Shown piece after piece: positions 1-7,085 of a stretch of DNA of 37,183 bases (positions are counted from its first letter, which is position 1; each line of letters begins with the position of its first letter). This stretch comes from Phycisphaerales bacterium (GTDB lineage Bacteria; Planctomycetota; Phycisphaerae; Phycisphaerales; UBA1924). The notes below the pieces were generated by a model. The model had not been told where the DNA came from. It searched no databases and saw nothing but the letters and a program-made list of their open reading frames with translations. A program made the position numbers and the translations under genes. Location of the stretch: contig JALHNK010000017.1 of assembly GCA_022843565.1 (NCBI GenBank), positions 1-37,183 of the forward strand. Reading direction: 5' to 3'.

Positions 1-127
1 GCGGCGGGGGGCGGGGGGGGGGCGGCGCGGGGTTCGCGTGCAGCGAGGCGGTCAGGGGGCCGATAATGAGGGTGGTGTAGTCGGGGTGGGGGGCGTTTGT
101 CGATCGGCGTCGAAGGCATGAGATCGG

Positions 128-164
128 GCAACCGGCCTCGGAGAGGCCGGGCCACCACGGACAA
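128..164 (-). repeat. REP-like palindrome, GTGGTGGCCCG family, copy 1
   Basis: A perfect 8-bp stem (CCGGCCTC at 132-139, GAGGCCGG at 143-150, 3-nt loop) is followed by GCCACCAC. Read on the minus strand it begins GTGGTGGCCCGGCCT, then TCC, then AGGCCGG and TTG. This matches the element at 35033-35063 in flank, loop and layout. It lies just ahead of the rseP start. Confidence 0.6.
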
Positions 165-196
165 GCCGTCCCAGCGCGTTGTTGTAAAGGCGATTC

Positions 197-2491
197 ATGG
201 ACACTGTGCTTTCATACTTGGCGACCGGGCGTGACCTGCTTCTGGTGATCACCGGCTTCAGCCTGATCATCGTGCTGCACGAGCTCGGTCACTTTCTCGC
301 GGCTCGCTGGGCGGGCGTTCGCGTGCTGGCGTTCGCGCTGGGCTTCGGCCCCGCGATGGTCAGCTTTCGCAAGGGCATGGGCGTGCGTCGCGGGAGTTCT
401 GAGAACGAGTACCTGACACTGAAGGAGCGCGACCCGATGGCGGCGCTGGCGATCTCCCCAACGGAGTATCGCTGGAACATCCTGCCCCTGGGCGGATATG
501 TGCGGATGCTCGGGCAGGATGACGCCGATCCTTCGGCGCGATCCGATGAGCGCGACTCGTACAACGAAGCGCCGACGTGGAAGCGGATGATCATCATCAG
601 CGCCGGCGTGATCATGAACATCATCACCGCGGCGATTCTCTTTGTCATCGTCTTTCGCGTGGGCCTGCCGACCGAGGCCCCGGTGATCGGCGAGATCCGG
701 CCGAGCTCGCCGGCGAGCGTCGCGACGCTCGTCAGTGGCTCACTGGGCGAGGGTGCGACGGCAGAGGCGAAGATCGGGCTGCGCCCGGGCGATGAGCTGG
801 TGTCGATCGACGGCTCGCCGATGTTCTCGTTTACCGATGCGTCGGTAGCGCTGGCGATGTCCAGCCCCGGCTCGTCAGTGAAGATCGAGGTGCGGCGTCC
901 GGGCGTGGAGGGTGTGCTGGAGTACTCGGTTGAGCCGCGGATGGACCCGATGAGCCGGATGCTGGCGATCGGCATCGGGCCGGCACGCACGGCGCGGCTG
1001 TTCGACGCGCCGACGGAGGAGGGACGCAAGGCGTTCATGGCCGCGATGAACCTCGACGGCGCGGGCGAGCTGGAGCCGGGCGATCGGATCGTTGGGCTTG
1101 CCGGCGGCGGGCCGGGCGGGCGTGAGTTTCGCACGTCCAGCGACGTGAATCAGGCGTTCGCGATGGCGGGTGAGGGGAGCGACGCCGGTGCGACCTTGCG
1201 ATTCGTTGTCGAGCGCGGGGCGGCGGGGGATGCGGGGGCAGTGGTGGGTGCGGGGGGCACGGGGGTGCGGCGTGTTGAGGTTGGGTTGCCGGCGCGCCCG
1301 GCGTTTCAGGCCGCGCTCTTTGCACCGAGCGAGAAATCGCAGTTCCCTGAGGAGCACCTGCTGGGGCTCGCGCCGCCGATGGCGGTGCTGAACGTTGTCG
1401 AGGGCGGGAAGGCGGCGGGCTTGCAGCCGGGCGATGTGTTCGCGGTGGTGGGGGGCTTGCAGTGGCCGACGGCGCAGGCGGCGCGGCTGGAGATCGGCAA
1501 GCACGCCGGGCGCGAGATCGAGATCACGGTGTGGCGGGCCAAGGCGGCGCCGAAGGCGAGCGAGGGTGCCGCGCTGGCGGCGGAGCGCGAGCTGGTGACG
1601 CTCAAGGGCGTGAAGGTGTCCAAGGAGGGGGCGATCGGATTCGGGATCGATACGAATCTTGCGCAGCGCGAGGCGATGGTGGCGTCGTGGCCCAGCGCGC
1701 CGATGGTGTTGCCAGGTCAGGCGCCGGGCGTGTCGAAGGTGCTGGCGACGCCCAGCGGAGCCACGATGGGCGTCGCGCCGGGCTCGCGGATTGTGTCTGT
1801 GAATGGTCAGCCGGTGGTGACGATGGCGGATGTGTGGAAGGCGATTCGAGCCGCGGCGAAGCAGGCGCCGGAGGGTGACGATCTGACCGTGAGCGTGGGG
1901 CATCAGCGGGTGCTGGCGAACGCATCGAGCCAGGCACCGCTGGAGGTGACGAGTTGGACGATCCGCGGGCGCGTGGAGGCGCCCGTTGCGAGCGCGGGCC
2001 CGACGGAGGTGCAGCAACTGCGTGCGCTGAAGTGGACGGGGCCGCTGGATGACGGCGTGTATCAGCCGCTGATGACGGAGCTGCACGCGGACACGATCCC
2101 CGGCGCGATGGCGATGGGCCTTCGCCAGACGCAGACGGCGATGACGCAGACGTACCTGACGTTCGCGCGGCTGTTTCAGGGGAGCATCAAGGTCGAGCAC
2201 CTGCGCGGGCCGGTGGGCATCGCGCACGTGGGCACACTCTTGGCGGGGCGCGGGTTCATCTGGCTGATCTTTTTCATGGCGATCATCAGCGTGAACCTGG
2301 CGGTGGTGAACTTCCTGCCGCTGCCGATCGTCGACGGCGGGCATTTCATCTTCCTGCTCTACGAGCAGTTCACCGGACGGCCGGTGTCGGTGGCGGTGCA
2401 GAACGTCGCGACGATCGCGGGGCTGCTGATGATCGCGTCGATGTTCCTGCTGGTGACGTACCACGACGTGGTGAGGCTGATTGTGGGGTAG
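197..2491 (+). CDS. rseP: RseP/S2P-type intramembrane zinc metalloprotease, extended PDZ region
   Basis: Site-2 protease family: cleaves membrane-spanning segments, classically anti-sigma factors, inside the inner membrane. The zinc motif HELGH is at residues 28-32 in the first membrane helix. The second conserved motif, NFLPLPIVDGGH, has its Asp near residue 713 in a late helix. A further helix lies around 130-152 and the last one ends near the C-terminus. Between them are about four PDZ-like segments (roughly 165-245, 280-345, 385-450 and 505-575), the clearest being the third and fourth. At 764 residues it is far longer than the usual 420-460. The ATG at 197 follows AAAGG at 187-191, a plausible ribosome site. 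It is the first recognisable gene of the window; in many bacteria dxr lies upstream, but that side is not visible. Function is secure, the substrate unknown. Confidence 0.93.
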   Translation: MDTVLSYLATGRDLLLVITGFSLIIVLHELGHFLAARWAGVRVLAFALGFGPAMVSFRKGMGVRRGSSENEYLTLKERDPMAALAISPTEYRWNILPLGGYVRMLGQDDADPSARSDERDSYNEAPTWKRMIIISAGVIMNIITAAILFVIVFRVGLPTEAPVIGEIRPSSPASVATLVSGSLGEGATAEAKIGLRPGDELVSIDGSPMFSFTDASVALAMSSPGSSVKIEVRRPGVEGVLEYSVEPRMDPMSRMLAIGIGPARTARLFDAPTEEGRKAFMAAMNLDGAGELEPGDRIVGLAGGGPGGREFRTSSDVNQAFAMAGEGSDAGATLRFVVERGAAGDAGAVVGAGGTGVRRVEVGLPARPAFQAALFAPSEKSQFPEEHLLGLAPPMAVLNVVEGGKAAGLQPGDVFAVVGGLQWPTAQAARLEIGKHAGREIEITVWRAKAAPKASEGAALAAERELVTLKGVKVSKEGAIGFGIDTNLAQREAMVASWPSAPMVLPGQAPGVSKVLATPSGATMGVAPGSRIVSVNGQPVVTMADVWKAIRAAAKQAPEGDDLTVSVGHQRVLANASSQAPLEVTSWTIRGRVEAPVASAGPTEVQQLRALKWTGPLDDGVYQPLMTELHADTIPGAMAMGLRQTQTAMTQTYLTFARLFQGSIKVEHLRGPVGIAHVGTLLAGRGFIWLIFFMAIISVNLAVVNFLPLPIVDGGHFIFLLYEQFTGRPVSVAVQNVATIAGLLMIASMFLLVTYHDVVRLIVG

Positions 2492-2898
2492 GGGTTGGGG
2501 GAGAACGTGAACGTGAACGTCAAACGGAGGGGACTGAGTCGGGGCGTTGCGTGATTTGGCGGGGCGGCGATATCGCCGTTGGCGGTCGATCCGGACGGGC
2601 GCTTGCAGCGAGAGCTGGGTACCGATCAAAGACCTTCCGGCGATTCGTTGCCGTTTCGTTTCGCGCTCATGTTCACGTTCGCCTTCCCCCTTCCCCTTCC
2701 GGTTTCTTCGCAACCGTCGCGGCGCGGGTGTCGAATCCGTGTGTGCACGCCTGAGTTCGCTGGGCGGAGGCTCGCCGCGCTGGTATACATAGCGTGCGGA
2801 GTCTGGGGATGTGGGGGAGCGATGACGGGCGCTGCGGCGGTTCTCGCCGTGGGCGTGGCGTGGCGAGGTTCTTTGGCGGCCGGCTCGAAAGGACACCG
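2492..2898. other. Intergenic region with inverted GAACGT word arrays
   Basis: No convincing gene. It holds the inverted pair of word repeats listed separately and a -10-like TATACA at 2784-2789 about 110 nt before the next start, with no good -35. The rseP stop (2489-2491) is not followed by a clear intrinsic terminator. Confidence 0.5.
2503..2680. repeat. Inverted pair of GAACGT-type short-word arrays
   Basis: Left arm 2503-2526 is GAACGT three times, then CAAACG. Right arm 2652-2680 is CGTTTCGTTTCG followed by GTTCACGTTC, the reverse complement of the same words. About 125 nt separate them. Single arms in the same style recur at 12999-13020 and 34965-34985, each touching a terminator hairpin. 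Confidence 0.6.
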
Positions 2899-3885
2899 AT
2901 GCGTAATGCGATGCTGAAGCGGTTGATTGGTTCTCGCGCTGGCGTGTGCGCCGGCTTGGCGATGTGCGCCGGTCTGTGCGTCAGCCCGGCGCTGGCGGTG
3001 GACGAGCTGCTGCTGAAGAACGACAACATCCCCGCGGCGGACCCGGACTTCCCGGTCACCGCCCCGATCGGCTTGCAGTTCAACTTTGACGCCGACGAGA
3101 AGGCTGGCGTCGTGCTGCTGATCCCGCCGGAATGGCGCCCGGCGAAAATCCTGCGCGTGCAGATCATGTGGCACTCCGCGACTGGTGCCACCGGCAACAC
3201 GATCAACGACAACCTGGAAATCTGGAAGGGGCGCGTCGGCGTGCCGGTGTTCGTTCCCACGGCGTCGAAGATCTTCGACTCTCTGGACGCACCGCCGGAT
3301 GGATTCTCGCCGCGGTTGGTCGATGGGTATGTCAATGAGTACGACCTTTCGCAGTTCAACATCATCATCCCGGCGGAGTACGACCGGTTCACCTTTGCGA
3401 TGACGTTCGCGCAGAACACCACGGCGCCGTTCGGCGCAACCGTGCCGGTCGATCTCAACGGCATCACGCCGTCGCGCAACTACGTGTACGGGACGTTCCC
3501 GCCGTTCATCAACACGCGGCAGTGGTTTGACATGGCGACCTTCCAGCAGACCGGCGATCTGATCATGCGGGCGGTGATCGCCAAGGCACCGCCCCCGGGC
3601 CCGGTGCGCTGCGGGCCAGCGGATATTGCTAACGACCAGGGCGAGCCGGTGGTGAACTTCACGACTGCGCCCAACCCGCTGACACCGAACAACGGCGTGA
3701 CCGAGGGCGACTACAACGCGTTCTTCAGCGGCTTCTTCGACGCGCTGGCGTGGTGCGACATCGCCGATGACCAGGGCACCCCGCTCGCACCCTTTGGCAC
3801 CGGCGCCACCGGCGGCGTGCCGAACAACGGCGTGACCGAGGGTGATTACAACCTGTTCTTCAGTGTGTACTTCGACGGGTGTTGA
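2899..3885 (+). CDS. Secreted protein with two C-terminal dockerin-like NNGVTEGDYN repeats
   Basis: A 328-residue exported protein of unknown function. I place the start at ATG 2899, which follows GAAAGGA, rather than at the upstream ORF end, because it begins a normal signal peptide (basic start, hydrophobic core, cleavage after SPALA near residue 33). The middle (about 35-235) is a beta-rich domain I do not recognise. The last 90 residues contain two copies of a module: ADIANDQG or CDIADDQG, a Pro-rich spacer, PNNGVTEGDYN, FF and an aromatic tail, each bounded by Cys. NNGVTEGDYN resembles a degenerate EF-hand/dockerin loop; modules of this type end many planctomycete exported proteins. Attachment or calcium binding is inference. 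It sits alone between rseP and the tRNA. Confidence 0.8.
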   Translation: MRNAMLKRLIGSRAGVCAGLAMCAGLCVSPALAVDELLLKNDNIPAADPDFPVTAPIGLQFNFDADEKAGVVLLIPPEWRPAKILRVQIMWHSATGATGNTINDNLEIWKGRVGVPVFVPTASKIFDSLDAPPDGFSPRLVDGYVNEYDLSQFNIIIPAEYDRFTFAMTFAQNTTAPFGATVPVDLNGITPSRNYVYGTFPPFINTRQWFDMATFQQTGDLIMRAVIAKAPPPGPVRCGPADIANDQGEPVVNFTTAPNPLTPNNGVTEGDYNAFFSGFFDALAWCDIADDQGTPLAPFGTGATGGVPNNGVTEGDYNLFFSVYFDGC

Positions 3886-3887
3886 GT

Positions 3888-4010
3888 GGAAGGCACTGGG
3901 GACTGGGCATTGGGCACTGGCACGGCAATCGGGAATCGGCAATCGGGAATCGGGAAGGCAGGACGCGCGGGCGTGCTCTGCTCGGCACTCGCGACTCGCG
4001 ACTTCGGCCT
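3888..4010. repeat. Short-word tandem repeats between a CDS and tRNA-Leu
   Basis: Three adjoining arrays of iterated words: GGCACTGGG/GACTGGG variants at 3891-3922, CGGGAAT/CGGCAAT variants at 3924-3957, and CACTCG/GACTCGCG at 3985-4005. They do not code and show no long open hairpin. Confidence 0.6.
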
Positions 4011-4044
4011 TGGCCCAGATGGTGACCGGCGGTTGCGGGCCCGC

Positions 4045-4050
4045 TAGACT
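4045..4050 (+). promoter_or_regulatory. Probable -10 box of the tRNA-Leu gene
   Basis: TAGACT lies 14 nt before the mature tRNA 5' end. GTGACC at 4022-4027, 17 nt upstream, is a weak -35 match. Confidence 0.4.
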
Positions 4051-4064
4051 CTCGGCCTCAAAAG

Positions 4065-4148
4065 GCCCGAGTGGCGGAACGGCAGACGCAGCGGATTCAA
4101 AATCCGCCGCCCTTTAAAGGCGTGCAGGTTCAACTCCTGTCTCGGGCA
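4065..4148 (+). tRNA. tRNA-Leu(CAA)
   Basis: An 84-nt class II tRNA. The acceptor stem is GCCCGAG (4065-4071) paired with CTCGGGC (4141-4147), discriminator A at 4148. The anticodon stem is GCGGA/TCCGC with loop TTCAAAA, giving anticodon CAA at 4098-4100, which reads UUG leucine codons. A long variable arm (GCCCTTTAAAGGC) and a T arm with TTCAACT fit leucine. No CCA is encoded. The gene stands alone, followed by a hairpin at 4222-4245. Confidence 0.95.
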
Positions 4149-4211
4149 TTGATCGGCTGATGCGGAACAATCGGACGGATCGCGGGTCGAACGCGAGCGG
4201 CCGAGCGCGTG

Positions 4212-4249
4212 CAGAAAGAAACAACCCCGGAGTGATCCGGGGTTGCTTT
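4212..4249. terminator. Bidirectional intrinsic terminator
   Basis: Perfect 10-bp stem CAACCCCGGA / TCCGGGGTTG (4222-4231, 4236-4245) with a GTGA loop. On the minus strand it is followed by TTTCTTTC and serves the PEP-CTERM gene; on the plus strand by CTTTAC, behind the tRNA. Confidence 0.8.
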
Positions 4250-4305
4250 ACAGGTGGGAAACTCGAGATGTCGGCGCGGGGAGGTCAGACCCGAGCCACG
4301 CGCGA

Positions 4306-4992
4306 TTACGCGCGACGACGACGCTTGGTCGCCAGGATGCCGAGGCCCATCAGCGCCGCGGCGCCGGGCGAAGGGATCCGAGCGACCGAGACGTTGTCAA
4401 GTCCGAAGTCATTGCCGGAGTTGGAGGCCGAGCCGAGGTTCTGGATGGTCAGGGTGTCCTCGCCGGTGGCAACGAAGGTGCGGGTGTAGGTCGTCCAGGT
4501 TTCCTGGCCGGAGGGCACGGGCGTGAGGGTGATGTCGTCACCGAGCGATGCGAGGTTGTGGAGGAAGCGGATGTTGGAGATCTGGGGGTATGGCGGGTCG
4601 GCGGCGAGGGTGAGCATGGCGACGGAGATGGAGTACTGGACACCGACGTCGAGGCCGAGGAAGCGGACGCGATAGGCGTTGCCGGTCTGGTTGGAGAAGC
4701 CGTTGTAGATCGCGTAGGCGCCTTCGGGGTTGTTGTCGGCGTCGAAGCTGGTGGTGAACTGGCTGTGAACATCGCGGGCGCGGTTCACGACGCTGAAGAA
4801 GCCGGCGTCCATGTCGCCCGGGGTGCCGATGGACCAGTGCGTGAAGCCGGTGGTGGCGCCGGTGTCGAAGGTTTGGGTGGCGAGGTTGGCGTTGGTGTTG
4901 CCGCTGAAGTCATCGGTGAAGACGACCTGAGCGTTCGCGGCACCGGCCAGCGACAAAAGCGAAAGAGCGGCGATGGCGAGTGCGGACTTCAT
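4306..4992 (-). CDS. PEP-CTERM sorting domain protein
   Basis: A 228-residue exported protein. The start chosen is ATG 4992, preceded by GGAG, because it opens a signal peptide (MKSALAIAALSLLSLAGAANA). The mature part (FTDDFSGNTNANLATQTFDTG onward, with a late GNDFGLDNVSV) looks like a beta-sandwich, carbohydrate-binding-like domain; I cannot name the family. The C-terminus is a PEP-CTERM signal: IPSPGAAALMGLGIL, then KRRRRA. In this system exosortase recognises the motif and moves the protein to the cell surface; no exosortase gene lies in the window. The gene ends at the hairpin at 4222-4245 and is transcribed away from the DUF3467 gene. Confidence 0.9.
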   Translation of the reverse strand: MKSALAIAALSLLSLAGAANAQVVFTDDFSGNTNANLATQTFDTGATTGFTHWSIGTPGDMDAGFFSVVNRARDVHSQFTTSFDADNNPEGAYAIYNGFSNQTGNAYRVRFLGLDVGVQYSISVAMLTLAADPPYPQISNIRFLHNLASLGDDITLTPVPSGQETWTTYTRTFVATGEDTLTIQNLGSASNSGNDFGLDNVSVARIPSPGAAALMGLGILATKRRRRA

Positions 4993-5313
4993 CTGGGTGG
5001 ACTCCGGTGTGCGGATGTGTGACGGGGTGACACCAGAACATGCCTTGCACACGGCGCGGCGTCGAGCAATGCGCGCGTGAAAGCGTGAGGCGCAGCGGCA
5101 GGGTTTCCCCAGTTTCGCGGAGCTTGCCCGGCTTGAGGGCGAGAACGCGCGCCGGGCGGTCCGAGATGGGGTTGGGGCGGCGCGGGGCCGCGCCGCGGGG
5201 TGCTTGGGGCGCTATCCTCTGCCTCCTCGATCGCTCGTGACGACGTTCGCGTGCAATCGCGGCCAATCACACCCGCCTAAAGGCACTCACCCTCCTCTTC
5301 GAAAGGTTTTGTC
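4993..5313. other. Divergent intergenic region with a GC palindrome
   Basis: Lies between the PEP-CTERM gene (minus) and the DUF3467 gene (plus) and should hold both promoters. I see no strong sigma-70 pair. The notable structure is a 9-bp GC palindrome at 5177-5196 (GCGGCGCGG / CCGCGCCGC, 2-nt centre). Confidence 0.4.
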
Positions 5314-5646
5314 ATGGCCGATCAACCGCAGCAGCAGCAGGTCCAGCTTCAGATCAACGACGCTCAGATGACGACCACCTACGCGAACACGATTCGCACG
5401 TCCACGACGATGGACGAGGTCGTTCTGGACTTCGGCATCAACATGCCGACGCCGACGCAGGACAATCGCCCGACGCTGCGGTTCGACGTCAACAACCGCG
5501 TGGTCATGAACTGGAAGGGCGCCAAGCGCCTTGCGATCAGCCTGGGCCAGGTCATCCGCCAGTTCGAGCAGGCCAACGGCGAGATCCCGCTCGATCAGCC
5601 CCGCCCCGCGCAGGCCCCCGAGGGCGGCCCGCGTCTGAGCAACTGA
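5314..5646 (+). CDS. DUF3467 domain protein
   Basis: A 110-residue cytosolic protein matching the DUF3467 pattern. It has a Gln-rich start (QPQQQQVQLQI), then YANTIRTSTTMDEVVLDFG, the family's usual order of Asn/Tyr followed by an E(F/V)VLDF strand. Next come RVVMNWKGAKRLAISLGQVI (the conserved region around the AKRL helix) and a Pro-rich tail. Length is typical. The molecular role of the family is not established. The ATG at 5314 follows GAAAGG at a good distance, and a strong terminator sits 40 nt after the stop, so it is probably a single-gene transcript. Confidence 0.88.
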   Translation: MADQPQQQQVQLQINDAQMTTTYANTIRTSTTMDEVVLDFGINMPTPTQDNRPTLRFDVNNRVVMNWKGAKRLAISLGQVIRQFEQANGEIPLDQPRPAQAPEGGPRLSN

Positions 5647-5686
5647 TCGTCGGCGTGCGCCAAGCGACAGCACGAATAGCGATTAC

Positions 5687-5724
5687 ACGCGGCCCCGGCG
5701 AATGTCGGGGCCGCGTTCGTTTTT
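5687..5724 (+). terminator. Intrinsic terminator of the DUF3467 gene
   Basis: Perfect stem ACGCGGCCCCG / CGGGGCCGCGT (5687-5697, 5706-5716) followed by TCGTTTTT. The TTCGTT tail recurs at the terminators near 13024 and 20633. Confidence 0.9.
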
Positions 5725-5726
5725 GA

Positions 5727-5877
5727 AGTGCTGAGTGACGACTGCTGAGTGCTGAGCGGGGAATGTACACGGAGAGCGCGGAGGGGCGCGGAGGTACACG
5801 GAGGGGGAAGAGAGCTGAGTTATGTGTGCTGAAGTCGATCTACTGACAACTGAAGGCTGACAACTGAAGGCTGACTA
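5727..5877. repeat. Three short-word arrays (CTGAGTG, ACACGGAG, CAACTGAAGG)
   Basis: 5727-5757 iterates AGTGCTGAG-like words; 5765-5804 iterates ACACGGAG and GCGCGGAG words; 5841-5877 is CTGACAACTGAAGG twice. The ACACGGAG family returns inverted at 11876-11942, and CTGA/CAGT words return at 20586-20606 and 24234-24427. Confidence 0.6.
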
Positions 5878-6777
5878 CTTCTTCTTGTCGCCGACGAAAC
5901 GCACCGCGAGCTGGGCCTCGGCCCACTTGTCTTTGTTGCGGCGATCCGGGCCGTTGTAGAAGAACGCGCGAGCGTCTTCGTTGACCGCTTCCCACTGCGG
6001 GTTCGCGGCGAGCCATTGCTCGAGCTGGAGGACCGCATCGGTCGTGCGGGCCAGCGCGTAGCCGCCTTGCATGCCCATCGAGACGACGGTGACGGGCTCG
6101 GCATCCAGGACGACGACATTGGAGTTGCGCTCGTCTTCGCCGGTGGGGCCTTGGTCCGTGGTGCGATAGAGGAACGCCATGTTCCACGCCGAGGGGCCGA
6201 TGGGGCGCTCTTCCTGGTCGATGCGAGTGCGGAGATTGGAATAGTCCATCTCGACCGGCGAGGTCATCGCGATGTCGCGGCGTTTGATGTGGTTGAAGAG
6301 CGGGAAGAAGGCGAGGTTGCTGGCCATGTCGGGGCTGACAGTGCCCGAGACCTGGGCGCGGCGCACGACGGGGTAGCGCTTGAGCTCAATCGCGCCGGGG
6401 GGCGTGGGGGCGGGGTAGCCGACGGGCAGGGGGGTATCGATGAGGGCGGTGCCGAAGGCGAAGGCGTCGCCGCGACGTTCGACCTGGGCGGTCATGTCGC
6501 CACCGACGCGGATGACCTTGCCATCGCCGGGCGCCAGGCCGGCGAAGGGATCAGCGGCGAGCCACGGAGCCAGTGGCGGTGCGGGGGGGGCAGGGGGCGC
6601 GGGGGGAGTGGGGGCCGCTTGAGCCGCGGCGGTCTTCGCGTTGACGGGGGACATGGTTGAGTCTGTCGCGCCTGCGGACGAGCTGGGCGTGGAGGAGGCG
6701 GGCGAGCCGCCGCAGCCTGCGAGCGTGGAGAGCATGAGCGTGACAGCGGCGGCGGCGGGGGCGATTCGATGAGTCAT
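5875..6777 (-). CDS. SOUL-family heme-binding-like lipoprotein
   Basis: A 300-residue exported lipoprotein: signal peptide with lipobox LAGC at residues 19-22, then a Ser/Thr stretch and a PPAPPAPPAPP linker (about 56-68). The rest matches the SOUL/HBP family. Markers are IELKRYPVVRRAQVSG, FFPLFNHIKRRDIAMTSPVEM (the family's FxxLFxYI...IAMTxPV block), and a late ARAFFYNGP followed by WAEAQLAVRF. Eukaryotic relatives bind heme; bacterial members are mostly uncharacterised, so heme binding is inference. ATG 6777 begins a clean signal peptide and is the only good start. It is transcribed away from the YyaL gene across a G-rich region. Confidence 0.85.
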   Translation of the reverse strand: MTHRIAPAAAAVTLMLSTLAGCGGSPASSTPSSSAGATDSTMSPVNAKTAAAQAAPTPPAPPAPPAPPLAPWLAADPFAGLAPGDGKVIRVGGDMTAQVERRGDAFAFGTALIDTPLPVGYPAPTPPGAIELKRYPVVRRAQVSGTVSPDMASNLAFFPLFNHIKRRDIAMTSPVEMDYSNLRTRIDQEERPIGPSAWNMAFLYRTTDQGPTGEDERNSNVVVLDAEPVTVVSMGMQGGYALARTTDAVLQLEQWLAANPQWEAVNEDARAFFYNGPDRRNKDKWAEAQLAVRFVGDKKK

Positions 6778-6911
6778 GGGGGTTCCGATCGGTTTCAGGT
6801 TGCGGAAGATCCGGAGTTCTCACGGGCGGTTCGGAAGCACATGGCGACCGGATGCATCGATCGGTCGAAGGGCGTCGGGGGCAAGTGCGGGGGCGTGCGG
6901 TAGAGTCTGAA

Positions 6912-6951
6912 GGGGTTGGGGAGGGGGTTGGGGTGGGGGGAGGGGGTGGGG
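6912..6951 (+). other. Potential G-quadruplex tract
   Basis: Seven successive runs of 4-6 G separated by one or two bases (4, 4, 5, 4, 6, 5, 4). Loops of 1-2 nt fit a stable parallel quadruplex on the plus strand, within a divergent promoter region. Confidence 0.6.
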
Positions 6952-7074
6952 CGGTGAGTGGGTGGCGGTGGATTGAACGTGCCGGCGTGGCGGGAGTCAA
7001 AGGCGGAGGTTTGCTGCAATGTGCAGCAGCGGAGTGTGCGAGGTGACTCTCTGAATCGAGCGGATGTTCACCCA

Positions 7075-7080
7075 TACGCT
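7075..7080 (+). promoter_or_regulatory. Leaderless -10 box, YyaL gene
   Basis: TACGCT ends 5 nt before the ATG at 7086; no Shine-Dalgarno sequence is present, so transcription should begin at or next to the start codon. Confidence 0.45.
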
Positions 7081-7085
7081 CGGTC

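Larger units (their letters stand above)
6778..7085. other. Divergent intergenic region between the SOUL and YyaL genes
   Basis: Contains the seven-run G tract listed next and, at its right end, the TACGCT box of the YyaL gene. No gene-like ORF was seen. Confidence 0.5.

Noticed and set aside
875-2896. Long minus-strand frame opposite rseP; similar frames at 7740-10055, 9706-11763 and 33147-34823
   Set aside because: All mirror well-identified genes, span gene borders or terminators, and have Arg/His-rich composition without motifs.
5727-5877. CRISPR array
   Set aside because: The repeats are 6-14 bases, imperfect and without regular spacers, and no cas gene is present.
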